From contig CM022665.1 in NCBI GenBank assembly GCA_012295275.1, positions 3,322,667-3,386,666 of the forward strand: a DNA stretch of 64,000 bases, in the 5' to 3' direction. The DNA is from Chrysomallon squamiferum. Taxonomy: Eukaryota; Mollusca; Gastropoda; Neomphalida; Peltospiridae. Under the pieces are notes generated by a model, which was not told the origin of the DNA, did no database searches, and saw only the letters and a program-made list of their open reading frames with translations. Below are positions 50,854 through 61,645 of the stretch, in pieces. Positions within the stretch are counted from its first letter, which is position 1. Each line of letters starts with the position of its first letter. The position numbers were made by a program, and so were the translations under genes.

Positions 50854-51992
50854 AAAGAAAAAGAAAACCAAACAGAAAAAAACAAACAAAAAAAACCAGC
50901 AACAAAAAATTCCCCAACAAACAAACAAAAAATTAATGTACTGAATGACAAGTTAATAGTCAGCTGTATCTTTTTGACACTGTGGCATGTGTTATTCAAG
51001 AATATTTTGAAAAATGTGCTTATCCAAATATTTACCATCTATTCGCATTCCTCGGCGCGTCTGTTACTGATTTTCTTCACTAATTCCTAACATGCTTCTG
51101 CACCGGAAATAGCAACGCACGCGCAACATGCATACCTAATTGAAGTAACATGAAATGGCGGACAAGCGGAAAGTTCTAACTAAGGAAAGGTAACGCCGGT
51201 TTTTGCTTCTATATCTAACACGTGTCACAGCCCAGAATGCATTCGACGAATGCACGTTTTAGCATACCGTTTTGCGTCATCAGCGAACTACTACGACCAA
51301 AGAAAAAAAAAAAAAAAAATGTGCCACATATTGTGAACAGAACAAATAAATAACATCAAGTAAATATACGCTAACACGCAGGTATTCCTAATTAGTAACC
51401 CGATACTCCGAATTTGTTTAAAATATATAAAAATCATATATCAATAAGCACGTATACTTTCCTGGCTGCTAGAAGTTAGAGCAGCCTGTTCGTTTTGACG
51501 CCTAACGTTTAAATTTCTGCTTAACAAAAACGAAGAAAGATGGAAAGAAAGAAAGAAAGAAAGAAAGAAACAGAAAAGAGAAGGAATTTATATACATCTT
51601 CGTGCTAGCATGAGCTAAGAAATGGTAATTACGAAAGGAAGATCAAAAATAGTTTTTCAAATTAGTTTAGCTTTTCTAAATGGATGCGCTTGGTAAATTA
51701 TGACTGACACTCAACACGTGCTCTTTGAGCGAGGAGAGTGTCGAAATCTCCCCAAAAATAAATGCAGAGTTAAAAATTAAATATTTTATGAACTGAAGGA
51801 TATCGGTTCCTTGTAAGTCTGTTATGTTAGACAAATTTTTGGTTGGGGACGAAATGCCTTTCTCTTCTTTTAAATTAATGATAATTTGTATAGACTTAAC
51901 CCGCGTTTGTGCTTTCCTGCAAATAAAATGGTTACCTCATCTTTTGGTTTCAGAGTGTTGAAGCGTTTATTCAGTTGTGCAATATGTACATT

Positions 51993-52043
<51 letters not shown>

Positions 52044-52158
52044 CTTAAAAGTAATTCCATTTTCGTTTAAAACATATTTCTTGTTTTGATTAGATTATGA
52101 AATCTTTGAATTCTATTATATTTGTAAGAATTTTTGTTATTTATTTATTTATTTGTTA

Positions 52159-52224
<66 letters not shown>

Positions 52225-52297
52225 TAATTAATTAATTAATTAAGCTTTTCCTTTTCTTTAAATGTTTAACCTGGCTTCTCATTTGAATATCCAACAT

Positions 52298-52332
<35 letters not shown>

Positions 52333-53305
52333 TTTTTTTTTATTATTTTTTTTTTCTGTTCCCCAACCAGAATAATATACATTTTAATGTTATACAATTG
52401 CTCTAAAGCAGCTAGATGCTGCTGCGACTGAGTATTGTACTTTCAACATCACGCGAGTGTCAGTCCTGTTTATGACATGTTTAATGTCTGCTGACAGTGT
52501 AATGTTTCAGTTGTTTTTAACATTTCTCACACTGACAACGAACTATGCCGAATTATGGGAAACAGGCATCCTGGATATCAGCTTATCATTTCAAACATTT
52601 TTGTCTGATATGTTTTAAAACAAACAAAAATGAAGAATTCGTGTGTATCATTCTGAAAATGAAAATAAAAATTATTATAAAAAAATTCAGCTAATGGCGG
52701 CATGTCACCTTGCAGTGAACTCTACGAGTTTGTCATGTGAACCGCCAAGAATTTTTGTTTTTGTTTTTTAAAGATTTCTTTTCTTTAATCCGAATTGTTG
52801 CTTCTCTGGCACAATTTTATGCCTGGTTTAACATTTTGTTAATATTTTCAAACAGAAATCGGTTATCGAAATATTGACAGGCAGAATAAAATAACAATAG
52901 CATTAACAGTAATAGTAATAGCATAAACAGAAACAGTAATAACAGTTATAAGAAAAATAAAAGTATGGATGTTCAACGAACTGTCACTTTTAATGTCACT
53001 GTTGTTTTCGATGTAAAACGTTTTGTGTGTGCATCTATTAATACGTGAGAAAAACCATCGCCACTATAATTTATTCCATCTTGGATAGTTTAATGAATTT
53101 ACTTCTTACTGAATCTGCGTTAAATAACATACCATACATGAGATTTTTCCCAGAATATGTTCATTCGAATTTTTATAACAATATTATAGAGGGTTTGTTC
53201 AAGATTTACTGTACATCTTATAACAGAAATATCATATCATCATCGTTTTAACATTAAATATGTCTATTTAAAAAACTGTTTGTAATCGAATGTTGCGTCA
53301 TTTTT

Positions 53306-53360
<55 letters not shown>

Positions 53361-55072
53361 TATATGTATATTATGAAACAGAAAACGAAATTTATTTGCT
53401 TCACGTGTAAAGATCACGACATCTGTTTATTTGCAGGATGCGATGAAGGTGGCCATGTTGGTAGGTGATCGTCTAGTACAAGCCAAGTGTCTAATGGTGT
53501 TCGCTGATATTCACAGGAAGCGTTCAGACTTCGAGGTATTTAAATTAGTTTCTATATTACGTCTATTAATTATCCTTCTGTTAATGGCCAACCGGTGTTA
53601 TTTATTACTGAATCTACACTTCGTGAAAGTGAAGGTATTTCCCTTTCCAAATTTTTTAATTTATGTACGTGTTTGTGTGTGTGTGTGTTCTAAATATTAA
53701 CACATGAACTGAATCATTAATGAAAACGATTTTTTTTTTTTTTTTTTTTTAAATCACATAATTTTGTATTAATTATAAAACTAATTCAACATCCAATTAT
53801 ATTCAGTTTTCTTTTGCGTCAAGATCATACATATTATTCAATTGTTAATTAAACATTTGCATATTTGAACTATTTACTTAAAGTGTACCTTTGATAATAG
53901 GAAAAAATATTCTAAAAGTATTCTGTTTTACTTTCAAGTTTTTTTTTTTTTTTTTTTTTTGGCCGTACAGCGTTAACTAATAACGAAATATTACAACGAA
54001 AGCGTACAGTTAAAAAATAGTTGGACTCCGCCATTTTCCTGTAGCTGTGACGTCATTGCATACAGGACAGACCATTTTGCTCTGGTTTCTTCTGTTGGCG
54101 GAAAAACTTCAGCTGTACGCAATGACGTCACGATTCAAGTTTTAAAGGGGGTAAAATGGCAGTGTTCAGTTTTATTTATTTTTATATTTATTTATTTATA
54201 TAATTGTTTTTTTCTTTTTTTTTTTTTTCTTTTTTATTTTTATATTTATTTATTTATATAATTGTTTTTTCTTCTTTTTTTCTTTTTCTTTATTTATTTT
54301 TTTATTATTATTTATTTATTTATTTATTGTCATACAGTTCGTTTAAACCAAATAAAATAATAACTTGGAAATATAAAGAATTCACAGACAATTCATTCGT
54401 ACCCCACTGGTACACTTTAAATATCGTGAAAATGTTCTTCTTTCCAGACACATCCTTGTTTACAAGCTTTAACACAATTTTAACTTGAAAAAATATTAAA
54501 AGAAATTTGTCTTGCCAAATGCATTTTTTTAATTTTAATTTTTATTTTTTATTTTTTATTTTTTTTTACCCACTGATGCAGACAACACATTAAGATAAAT
54601 ATTCACTAAACATTGTAATTATTCTGTAATTATCCCATTTGGCAAGTAATTCGCGATCGTTGTCATTTGGCAAAGTGTTGTGTAATTTGAAGAGATTTAT
54701 TAATATTTTGTCTAAAGATGTGTGCAATGTCTGATTTGCAGAGAGCGAATCCACGCTATGAGTCTGCGTACAGCATCATGTCTGAGACCGGGGACAGACT
54801 GGGCCAGGCCGAGGCTCTCAGCGGAATGGCCAAAACAGCGACCTGCACGAGGAACTTAGAACAGGTTTAAACACATTTAAATTACTCGTCCAAATACACA
54901 ACATGGATTTAAACGCACACAGATACTTTAAACCCGATTGTAAACGCACACAGATACTTTAAACCTGATTGTAAACCCCTCCTCGAAAATCAACAGCACC
55001 CCCCAAAAAATCTCCAAAAAAAACAAACACACACACACACCCCAAATAAAAAATAATAAAAAAGTAAATTAA

Positions 55073-55111
<39 letters not shown>

Positions 55112-55132
55112 ATAATAATAATAATAATAATT

Positions 55133-55163
<31 letters not shown>

Positions 55164-55503
55164 TAAACAAAATCTATTTTGTTAATGGAAATGCATAAGA
55201 TTATACATGGTTAAAACACTGATCAGAAATAAGGAACAGATTTTAAAAATCTCTTTTATTAACCTAAGTAATACGCATTCACGCAGTTTTTGTATGAAAT
55301 TAAAGCACAACTACTTTTTTTTTATATTTAATTTCAGTATAGATTTAAATGAAGTAAAAACGCAGAAAGCTTTTGGCGAAAAAAATCAGTGTTCTCGGTG
55401 ACTTTGAAATTGTTTAGAAAAAATATACTTTTGTTGCAGAAAATTAGATTTGAATATTCTGCTTTTCAGTGAATGTATGCATGTATGTAAATGTGTATGT
55501 ATA

Positions 55504-55546
<43 letters not shown>

Positions 55547-56265
55547 CTGATTTAAAAAAAATCTTTATCGGCGAAGTGTAGATTTTATAATACATGTTGG
55601 TTAATACAACATGTGTGAAAAATTTAGAATACGTTAAAAAAAGAATGGCAGCTTTATAGTCAATATATAAACTTGGATATGGAATAAAATCAGATACTGA
55701 CGATCAAATTTGAATTATAATAATAAACTGTGCAATATTTTAAAGAACAGATACAAATAACAACAATAAAGTAGGTGAAAGATTATTAAAGTCCCTAACA
55801 GAAATAAAAATAACAATAATAATAATGATGAAATAAAATAAAAATATAAAAAACACGTTTTTGTAAAAGAAAAAAACAACAACCGAAAACAAAAAAAGAA
55901 ACAAAAAAAGTGAGAAATAAAATAAAATAAAAAAAAGATTATAAATCTCTTTTTCGTCTTAGTGTATAGATTTTCACAGAACATATGCAAACTAATTTAA
56001 AATTTAGATTTTTTTTTTTTTTTTTTTTTTTTTTTCACAACAAAGGAAATGCACAGCGAAGCGTAATATAATTTAGTTTATATAGGTTTTCTTCTCTCAT
56101 TTTTTAAAATTCTTTTGTGTGTTATTTTTAAATGTGTGTGTGTGTGTGTATGTGTGTGTGTGTTGATGTTTTAAGTTTGTTTCAGAAAGGATAGTTTTCG
56201 AAAAAAAAAAAAGAAGAAGAAGAAGAAAAGAAGCTGAATTATGCTATGCTTACACACACATACAA

Positions 56266-56330
<65 letters not shown>

Positions 56331-56593
56331 CACACCTACATCGTTATGGCGTTGAAAATCTTTCCTGTTGGCTTACTTAGATTTGCTTGTTATATAATGT
56401 TTCGCCCGAGTATTTGTGAAATTTAACCTTGCCTTGAACTCAGCCGATGTCCTATTATACACGTTAACAATTAAATGTCGCCTGAGATATTTATGTGATG
56501 TGGCAATATAATATATTAAACAAACGTCCAGAAGCGCTCTTAAATTCATCTACAGATGGTATCACTGTACAATGGACGTCAGAAATGGCAGCC

Positions 56594-56624
<31 letters not shown>

Positions 56625-56759
56625 AGGAAAGATAAAAAAAAATCAGAAAAAAATCAAAGAAAAAAAACCCCATTAAAAATAAAATATGCAAACAGGCATG
56701 CACGCAGTTATGGGAGGCAAACATTTCTTTGCTGACCTTATTTCTCCTCCTCCTCCATC

Positions 56760-56790
<31 letters not shown>

Positions 56791-58297
56791 GTTGTTGTTT
56801 TGTTATAATTAAACTCGTTTCATCCATTAAAGTAATAGTAAAAAGTACTTTAATGAAACAACAACATAGGGTGTTTAGATTATCTTAAATCCTTTTTTTG
56901 CTTGAAGTTATATTAGTAGTAGCAGAAGTATTTGTAGTCGAGGTCGTGGTTATCGTCATCGTTGTGGTAGTAGTAGAAGTAGTAGAGGACATAACCAAAC
57001 AGACAGAATCATAGTCTGTCCCAGCCACAGACTATTATTCGTTAAACTGGTGCTCATTGTAAATTAGAATGGGAAGTACTGAAAAACTCATTATCATCTC
57101 ATTCTATAAGTGGTTACTAGGGTCGATATACTTAGAGTATTCCTCTGAATATTGCCAGGAGAATGACGTTATCTTTTCATTAGTGAAACAGGGTGAACTT
57201 TTTCTAAGTAACTTCAAGATTGGTTTTGTTTCTCGATAATCAGTTTTCTAGCACAATTTAAGCATATTCTACGAGGCAAATGAAGCCAACAAACACTTAT
57301 TTTAAGTCTTTAAGCATTTGTATGAACCAGCTCGGTTTGGTTTGCTGATGTGTAATTCAGAGCAAACTGCTCAAATGCACATCTGTCTTAGTGCATTGAT
57401 CAGAAGACTGAACTCACAAAGATTGTTAGTTAAAGATAGCAGTCACTATAGTTTCTATTTCTTTCTCTTTTTTTTTTTTTTTTTTTTTCTCGCCAAACTA
57501 AAGTCAATATCAAGATGCGATCCAAGAATTTATCAGTCTTAGGCCGCTTCCTTTAACATAGATGAACAATTATTAGTATTAGTATTAGTATTCTATATAC
57601 ATATTGGAGCTTGAGGTTAGAGAAACAATTGGTACATTAAATCAAATTTAATTAATACGTAAGAGTCTATAACTAAAAGCGTCGACAGCAAATTCAGACA
57701 ACATGATTTGATTTTGACAGGTAAAAATAAAAGAGTCGACAACATTGTACCTCGCTGAAAGAACAATGTTTAATAAAAAAAAACATGAACTTAATCAGAG
57801 GGAGTGAGTCTGGGTCTAACATTAATATTCTTACACACATCATACATTATCTGCTGTCAAAATAGTTTTAAAAAGAGCAATATGTTCGTTATCTTTTAAC
57901 TGCTAATAATTAACATTGTTTATTTGTATGTGGTTTTGCGGAGTAGTAATACATTTAACAACACACGCAAGGTGAAAGAATTCTGTGTGCTGCATGTTTG
58001 CGTTTTTCTCTTGTTTACACGTGCTGCTCGGAGTAGATGCCGAGTTACACGATATCGTGGGAACTTGGCACAGGAATGTTTCGTACCTGCTTTAGCAATC
58101 TTTTTATAGCTCCCAGAATGCTGTAGGTCTACTCCAAGTACCAATATAGATCACAGCTTTGACCATGCTAATTGCCTTGTAGATAGATAATAGTATACTC
58201 GACGTGGCATAATGGAAAAACCGCACTTCTCTTTACTAGACTTTAAACGTCTTTTAATTCAGTTTTTGTTTGTTTGTTTGTTTTGTTTTGTTTTTGT

Positions 58298-58339
<42 letters not shown>

Positions 58340-59065
58340 GAAATGATAATGATGAAAATGATACGCGGACTATTTCGCTTTATTTATTACAATTTTTCTC
58401 GTCACTAATTACACTACTGTTACTTGTTTACATACATACATGTGCATTCTTTGTGTGTTCTTTATTATGGCTTTCGTAGGTTTACTGACTGTATGCTTTA
58501 TTATGTCACTTGACATATGCGGCAGTACAGTTATATAACTGCATTTGCCAACAACTCTCTTTATCACTCGAACACACATTCACGTACACACATTCACGTA
58601 CACACACACACACAACGAAGAGGGGCTTTTTATACGAAAGAATGAAAGAAAATACATAAATAGATTAAACATTTGTCTGTGCAAGTCTAGAAAAGGTTTG
58701 CGGTTTAGTTGTATTTCACTTCGCTTGCTCTCTGTGTATTTATCAAGCCTGACAAAGTGGGGAGATCGAGGTAAAAATAAATAAATAACTTTGCAACTAA
58801 TGCAAATGCGAAACACATTTTATAGATGAACAGTTTATTAAGTGAAGTGCTTCTTTGGCGGTTTATGTATATAATAGTTAGTTTTATGACCTCACTTTTG
58901 TTTCGCAGAGTTCGTCGACTTCCTTCAACCCCATTAAGAGTTTTTCTCTAAGAGACTTCTTAGACTTTGAAAATAAGTTAATTTTACAGTTAAATTTAAA
59001 TTCAGAACTGTATGTGTACACTGATTTACGTATGTATATTATGTGTGTATGTACGTGTATGTATG

Positions 59066-59096
<31 letters not shown>

Positions 59097-61263
59097 TTGT
59101 ATGTGTGTGTATGAGTGTATGTATGTATCTATGAGTGTGTGTATGAGTGTATGTATGTATCTATGAGTGTGTGTATGTGTGTATGTATGTATCTATGAGG
59201 TGTCTGTGTGTGTGTATCAAGGTGTGCGTATTTATTTCATTTTATTTTTATTTATTTCATTTAATCTTAGTTAATTATTTTTTATTTGGTTCTAAACGTT
59301 GTCGAAATCAATAGATGATAACAAATTATACGATTTATATGAACAGAGTGTGTAAGAAAATCTGAGATAAGTAAAAATAAGATTCATTTTCCATTTTTAG
59401 TTAGGCTTTGTAATTTTTTTATATTTTAACTACGATAAAAACAGCATAATAATAGTAGTAGTAGTAGTAGTAGTAGTAGTAATAATAATAACAATAATAA
59501 TAATAACAACAATAATAATAATAATAATAATAATTTTAAAAATTAATAAATAAATAATACAATGTATTTTAGAATTTGTTACAATAATTTATTCTGAGGA
59601 AAGTTATTATCTTTATTTTTTTTCTCTTCATTCTACAGGCTATAGAACTGAATACAAAAGCACTGGATATAGTGCAGAAGATAGGCAACAAGGTACTTTT
59701 TCCTATTTATTTTACACATGTTGCATATAATGCATAAAAAAGAATAATAAATAAATAAAATAAATAAAAAATCGAAAATTAAATATACCAAATATGTTAA
59801 TTTATGATAAAATGACGTGAATATAACACAAATGGTTGTTTTATTTAATGTTAGAATGAATAAAATAAAATTTGTTTTAAAAAAAAAAAAAAGTTTGTTT
59901 ATACATATATATCTGTGTACGTGTGTATGAATATATATAAACAAGAATTTATATTTAAAAAGATGGGTAATCTTGCAGTTTATTTTAACCTGTTTTAGCA
60001 TGCAAGGGTTTTACACAAAATTTGCTTCATTTGACAATTTTGGCAAGTGATAGTGGATTTACACAGGTTTATATGACGTTTTGTATCTGCAAGATCAATA
60101 ATAAAAAAAATAAATAAATAAACAATAAATAAATAAAATAAAATAAGATTAAATAAAATAAAAAAATTTAATAAATAAAACTGCAAGATTCCAAAAAGCT
60201 TTAAATATAAGCGAGAAAACCTGAAACTCCGTGAACTATGCTCTGTGAGCTTTACATGGACTTTCCCCATAGACAATAGAATTACCGTTAACAAAACAGT
60301 TACGTGGCACTGGCAGAAACGAGAAATAACGTTAAACTCTAATTGTTTATCGGTAACTCGGTGAATAATAGCTTGGGAGTGATGACTGAATTATTTCACT
60401 TGCTCCTGTCCCGTTTTACGTTTGTTTTAAATTATCATTTTAATGTACGTTTAGCTGGAGATGTTGAGATGTCATGCACGTCTGACAGCGCTACACAAAG
60501 TGAGAGGTGAGACCTCACTCAGTCATCGCCATTCTACAGTGGTCAGACAACTCTTGGATGAAATGGAGTTATTTTGCGGTGTCTGTGATGAAGTTATTGG
60601 CGAAAAACCAGAGAAACTAGATGCTTTAGACTGTGGTCACTTTATACATAACAGGTAAAAAATCAATTATTTTCGTGTTACGTGTAAAATTTAATTAATA
60701 TTACGCAGTTTTCATATTCGTTTCCAATTTGATTTGTTAACTGGTGCAGTCAAAAATGATTATATAGACTAACAGAAGTTAGGGTACTCGACAGCAATCA
60801 GTCATATATATCGGAGTGGTGAAAGCTATTTTCTCTACATTCTTTATATTAGTCATTTTCTTTTACATTTACTTATTAAATACAACGTGGAAAAATTTAA
60901 TCATTATGAAGGAATCTATTTTTTTTTTTTTTTTTTTTTTTTTTTTCCGTTTTTAAAAATCATTTCTATTTCTAATCGCTTTGTTTTTACGTTAATCCAA
61001 ACATCTAACATTCAGTACTTGCATGGTCGTGATGTTTGTTATAAATATTTTTTTCTCAAATTGATTTATTTTCTTGCTGATTTTCTGCTGTCTATTTATT
61101 ACCAATATGATAGACATGTGTTATATAAAATATGTATATATAAAATTCTACACTTCATCACAGGTGTATCGTCCATCTGTCTAGAAGTACTCTTGGAAGA
61201 GGCGGGAAAATTCGGCCATGTCCAACGTGTCGACGGAGGTCCTCTGTGAACCCCACTCTTTAA
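46473..61263 (+). CDS. RAPSN: Rapsyn (43 kDa receptor-associated protein of the synapse), complete, six coding exons
   Basis: Exons 46473-47159, 53437-53535, 54742-54864, 59639-59692, 60455-60654 and 61164-61263 join in phase to 1263 nt: 420 residues and TAA, against 412 in human. It starts MGQT, fitting the N-myristoylation signal that anchors rapsyn under the membrane, so this ATG is preferred to the in-frame one at 46419. Residues 10-320 form TPR-like repeats (for example AIEAWETALKRT, GNAFIGLSEFPKAWKSYSKS, FADIHRKRSDFE, SETGDRLGQAEALSGMAK). Residues 362-410 form a C3H2C3 RING-H2: C362, C365, C381, H383, H386, C389, C407, C410. In vertebrates rapsyn clusters acetylcholine receptors at neuromuscular synapses and its RING has ubiquitin-like ligase activity. 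Intron 1 (6.3 kb) and intron 3 (4.8 kb) are long and microsatellite-rich. No frame errors were seen. Confidence 0.95.
48802..48855. repeat. (CA)n microsatellite
   Basis: AC dinucleotides with one phase break, in rapsyn intron 1. Confidence 0.97.
50227..50269. repeat. (GTAT)n microsatellite
   Basis: About eleven ATGT units. Confidence 0.95.
50732..50851. repeat. (TAA)n followed by poly-A
   Basis: ATA trinucleotides, an AAG-rich spacer and a run of about 40 A. Open frames across it are artefacts of composition. Confidence 0.95.
51040..51300. promoter_or_regulatory. CpG-rich promoter-like patch inside rapsyn intron 1
   Basis: CpG-dense in an AT-rich intron. It includes an ETS-like ACCGGAAAT at 51102-51110, a GCACGCGC stretch near 51117-51124, a CACGTGT near 51219-51225 and a CCCAGAATGCATTC block at 51231-51244 resembling the ZNF143 (Staf) site. 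Confidence 0.4.
51155..51189 (+). other. Orphan first-coding-exon candidate
   Basis: ATG in good context followed by eleven codons (MADKRKVLTKE) and two bases before a donor (AG|GTAACG). Its phase does not fit rapsyn exon 2, so it is not an alternative rapsyn start. No partner exon was found in the window. Confidence 0.3.
51994..52245. repeat. (AAT)n and (ATT)n tracts
   Basis: A 50-base AAT tract, a 110-base spacer and a 65-base ATT tract ending in (TTAA)n. The two tracts are reverse complements, so a hairpin could form. Confidence 0.93.
53307..53356. repeat. (CA)n microsatellite
   Basis: Pure CA run 80 bases upstream of rapsyn coding exon 2. Confidence 0.97.
53437..53535 (+). CDS. RAPSN: Rapsyn coding exon 2
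   Basis: Acceptor TTTGCAG, donor GTATTT; 33 codons (DAMKVAMLVGDRLVQAKCLM, then FADIHRKRSDFE), one TPR. Confidence 0.94.
54018..54165. mobile_element. Hairpin element, MITE-like candidate
   Basis: Imperfect inverted repeat in rapsyn intron 2. Inner arms match over about 20 bases (54046-54065 against 54113-54132), each with a perfect TGACGTCA (54048-54055, 54123-54130). The outer ends GCCATTTT (54030-54037) and AAAATGGC (54153-54160) are also inverted. No clear target-site duplication was found. Confidence 0.4.
54742..54864 (+). CDS. RAPSN: Rapsyn coding exon 3
   Basis: Acceptor TTTGCAG, donor GTTTAA; 41 codons (RANPRYESAYSIMSETGDRL and onward). Markedly G+C-richer than its introns. Confidence 0.93.
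56269..56330. repeat. (TC)n/(AC)n compound microsatellite
   Basis: CT dinucleotides pass directly into CA dinucleotides. Confidence 0.96.
59040..59215. repeat. (GTAT)n minisatellite with higher-order pattern
   Basis: GTAT repeats that include a longer recurring module (TATGTATGTATCTATGAG) at least three times. Confidence 0.9.
59639..59692 (+). CDS. RAPSN: Rapsyn coding exon 4
   Basis: 54 nt micro-exon-like block, acceptor TTCTACAG, donor GTACTT. Encodes AIELNTKALDIVQKIGNK, aligning with the AIERAQDLAEEVGNK-type repeat of vertebrate rapsyn. Confidence 0.92.
60455..60654 (+). CDS. RAPSN: Rapsyn coding exon 5
   Basis: Acceptor CGTTTAG, donor GTAAAA. Encodes the link after the TPRs and the first RING ligands (ELFCGVCDEVIGEKPEKLDA, then DCGHFIHN). 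Confidence 0.94.
61164..61263 (+). CDS. RAPSN: Rapsyn last coding exon
   Basis: Acceptor CATCACAG. Completes an arginine codon, then CIVHLSRSTLGRGGKIRPCP and TCRRRSSVNPTL with TAA at 61261-61263. Supplies the last three RING cysteines. Confidence 0.94.
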
Positions 61264-61645
61264 CTCTGTGATTCGAGGTTACTGAAACTCGTTGTGATGT
61301 AAATAACCTCCACCAGCAGATTTCAGTTTGTGATCGGAAAACACGCTCGACACTGTGATCCACACCAGTTACAGAACTGTGATCTCCGATTTTTTATCAG
61401 TATTCTGTGATCCAATCCGAAAAATGGCAATCTTTACACTTTGATCCCTCTTTTAACAACACAATGCATTACGATTCCATTAAAACAACGAATTCCAAAT
61501 ATCGTTTTTTTATTGAACAATGTCAGAATATTTGTATACTTCATCCAAACGAGGCCAATTTCTTTTTATTAGAGTCTTTAGAAAGACAAAAAGAAAAGCA
61601 CATTTTATTACATCATCAATAAAGCAGGCACAACTGATTATAGAT
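61264..61645 (+). other. Putative rapsyn 3' UTR with poly(A) signal
   Basis: Follows the stop. AATAAA at 61618-61623 lies about 355 bases downstream and is followed by a G/C-containing stretch. A likely, unproven 3' end. Confidence 0.45.

Larger units (their letters stand above)
47160..53436 (+). other. Rapsyn intron 1, 6.3 kb
   Basis: Dominated by low-complexity DNA: (CA)n at 48802-48855, (AAAT)n at 49939-49977, (GTAT)n at 50227-50269, (TAA)n and poly-A at 50732-50851, (GAAA)n at 51544-51570, (TAA)n at 51994-52043 and (ATT)n at 52155-52221. A CpG-rich patch at 51040-51300 is listed separately. Confidence 0.6.
54865..59638 (+). other. Rapsyn intron 3, 4.8 kb
   Basis: Simple repeats throughout: poly-A with (ATA)n at 55080-55132, (GT)n at 55506-55545, (TC)n/(AC)n at 56269-56330, poly-A at 56594-56622, (TTA)n at 56760-56790, (AAT)n at 58300-58338, (GTAT)n-type minisatellite at 59040-59215 and (TAG/TAA)n at 59446-59533. 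No further exon is needed by the reading frame. Confidence 0.6.

Noticed and set aside
50587-51038. Open frames of 78-136 codons made of poly-Phe, poly-Tyr, poly-Lys or poly-Ile
   Set aside because: Translations of (TAA)n and poly-A tracts, not proteins.
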